Below are positions 63,615-64,000 of a stretch of DNA of 64,000 bases, in pieces. This stretch comes from Spirosoma rigui (lineage in GTDB: Bacteria; Bacteroidota; Bacteroidia; Cytophagales; Spirosomataceae), in the NCBI RefSeq assembly GCF_002067135.1, contig NZ_CP020105.1, positions 4,340,001 through 4,404,000 of the forward strand. Direction: 5' to 3'. The notes beneath the pieces were generated by a model. That model was not told the DNA's origin, ran no database searches, and worked only from the letters and a program-made list of their open reading frames with translations. The first letter of the stretch is position 1. The number at the start of each line of letters is the position of its first letter. Both the position numbers and the translations under genes were made by a program.

Positions 63615-64000
63615 ATGGGCACCGATTTTGTTATTGTTGGCATCCAACCCTGGCACCTGCCGCTGGGCGGAAACTGCAAAGACATTGCGCTTGAGTTATC
63701 AAAAAGCTACCGGGTCTTGTACGTTAATCCCCCTGTCGACCGTGTTACGGCCTGGAAAAGCCGGACGAGGAAGTCCGGCCCGGCTGAAACGCTGGTACAG
63801 ATCAGCGCTACGTGCTGGGTATTCACACCCGGCATCCGGATCGAATCCCTCAACTGGCTTCCCGACAACTGGCTGTTCGATTGGCTCAACCGCATCAACA
63901 ACCGGCGGTTTGCCGGGTGCATCCGGCGGGCGATCCGTACGCTTGGCTTTACGCAGTTCAACCTCTTTAATGACAGCGATATGATTCGCAGTTTTTACCT
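63615..64000 (+). CDS. Glycosyltransferase, GT-B type (3'-truncated by window edge)
   Basis: An open frame runs from ATG 63615 to the end of the window without a stop (at least 128 residues). The N-terminus has the pattern of a GT-B lobe: DFVIVGIQPWHLPLGGNCKD, then YRVLYVNPP, matching the 39693 protein (RVLFVDYL) in placement. It is transcribed divergently from the TolC-like gene and is likely the next member of module B. Nucleotide-binding motifs would lie beyond the edge, so the class is inferred. Confidence 0.65.
   Translation, partial: MGTDFVIVGIQPWHLPLGGNCKDIALELSKSYRVLYVNPPVDRVTAWKSRTRKSGPAETLVQISATCWVFTPGIRIESLNWLPDNWLFDWLNRINNRRFAGCIRRAIRTLGFTQFNLFNDSDMIRSFY

Noticed and set aside
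1-64000. CRISPR arrays and insertion sequences
   Set aside because: No regularly spaced repeats and no transposase motifs were found; the only tandem repeat is the two-copy duplication at 18286-18513.

Overview
The window looks like chromosomal DNA of a Cytophagales bacterium of the Spirosoma/Fibrella type (phylum Bacteroidota). The evidence is two C-terminal type IX secretion (T9SS) type A sorting domains, a gliding-motility (CHU_C) C-terminal domain, Tat-dependent Gfo/Idh oxidoreductases, a FucP/NagP-like MFS carrier, genes without Shine-Dalgarno sequences, a TAnnTTTG-like promoter element before asnS, and GC-rich genes separated by very AT-rich intergenic DNA. This assignment is inference; no 16S rRNA, tRNA, CRISPR array, prophage or insertion sequence was found.

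Bases 1-8906 are catabolic: the end of a nucleoside hydrolase, an Sde182-like secreted protein (DUF1593), a wrecked ribB remnant, then a tight operon of two Tat-exported Gfo/Idh/MocA dehydrogenases, an MFS sugar carrier, nagA and nagB, closed by a strong terminator. Together these suggest uptake and breakdown of an N-acetylated amino sugar or a derivative. Bases 8930-24183 hold housekeeping and scattered genes: acyl-CoA desaturase, DUF4159, rsmE, MarC, a phosphoserine aminotransferase-like enzyme, aroQ, xerD, a GRP/ureide-permease-like transporter, a second class V aminotransferase, an alpha/beta hydrolase with a perfect 114-bp internal tandem duplication, VOC and SixA-type proteins, two convergent proteins that may be WapI-like, asnS and a solitary nuoH.

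Bases 24269-29062 form a light-sensing unit: a minus-strand operon of bacteriophytochrome, single-domain response regulator and heme oxygenase (which makes the biliverdin chromophore), meeting a second sensor histidine kinase head-on.

From 29306 to the end the window is an exopolysaccharide (EPS) region made of two related Wzx/Wzy-type modules. Module A (29306-50674) has a processive-type GT2, a T9SS-exported CBM6/glycosidase protein, a response regulator, a priming sugar transferase with a degenerate receiver domain, glycosyltransferases, a Wzy-like polymerase, a half-length TolC-like protein, a Wzz/GNVR chain-length protein with a weak P-loop, a Wzx flippase, an unrecognised protein, a GT11 fucosyltransferase, a GT4 enzyme and an acyltransferase-GT2 fusion. 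Module B (54274 to the edge) has a counterpart of nearly every one of these assembly genes, mostly on the minus strand. Between them lie two secreted proteins (CHU_C-type and beta-helix). The most unusual aspects are the paired half-TolC plus pseudo-kinase Wzz design without a visible Wza, the pseudo-receiver sugar transferase, and the acyltransferase-GT2 fusion.
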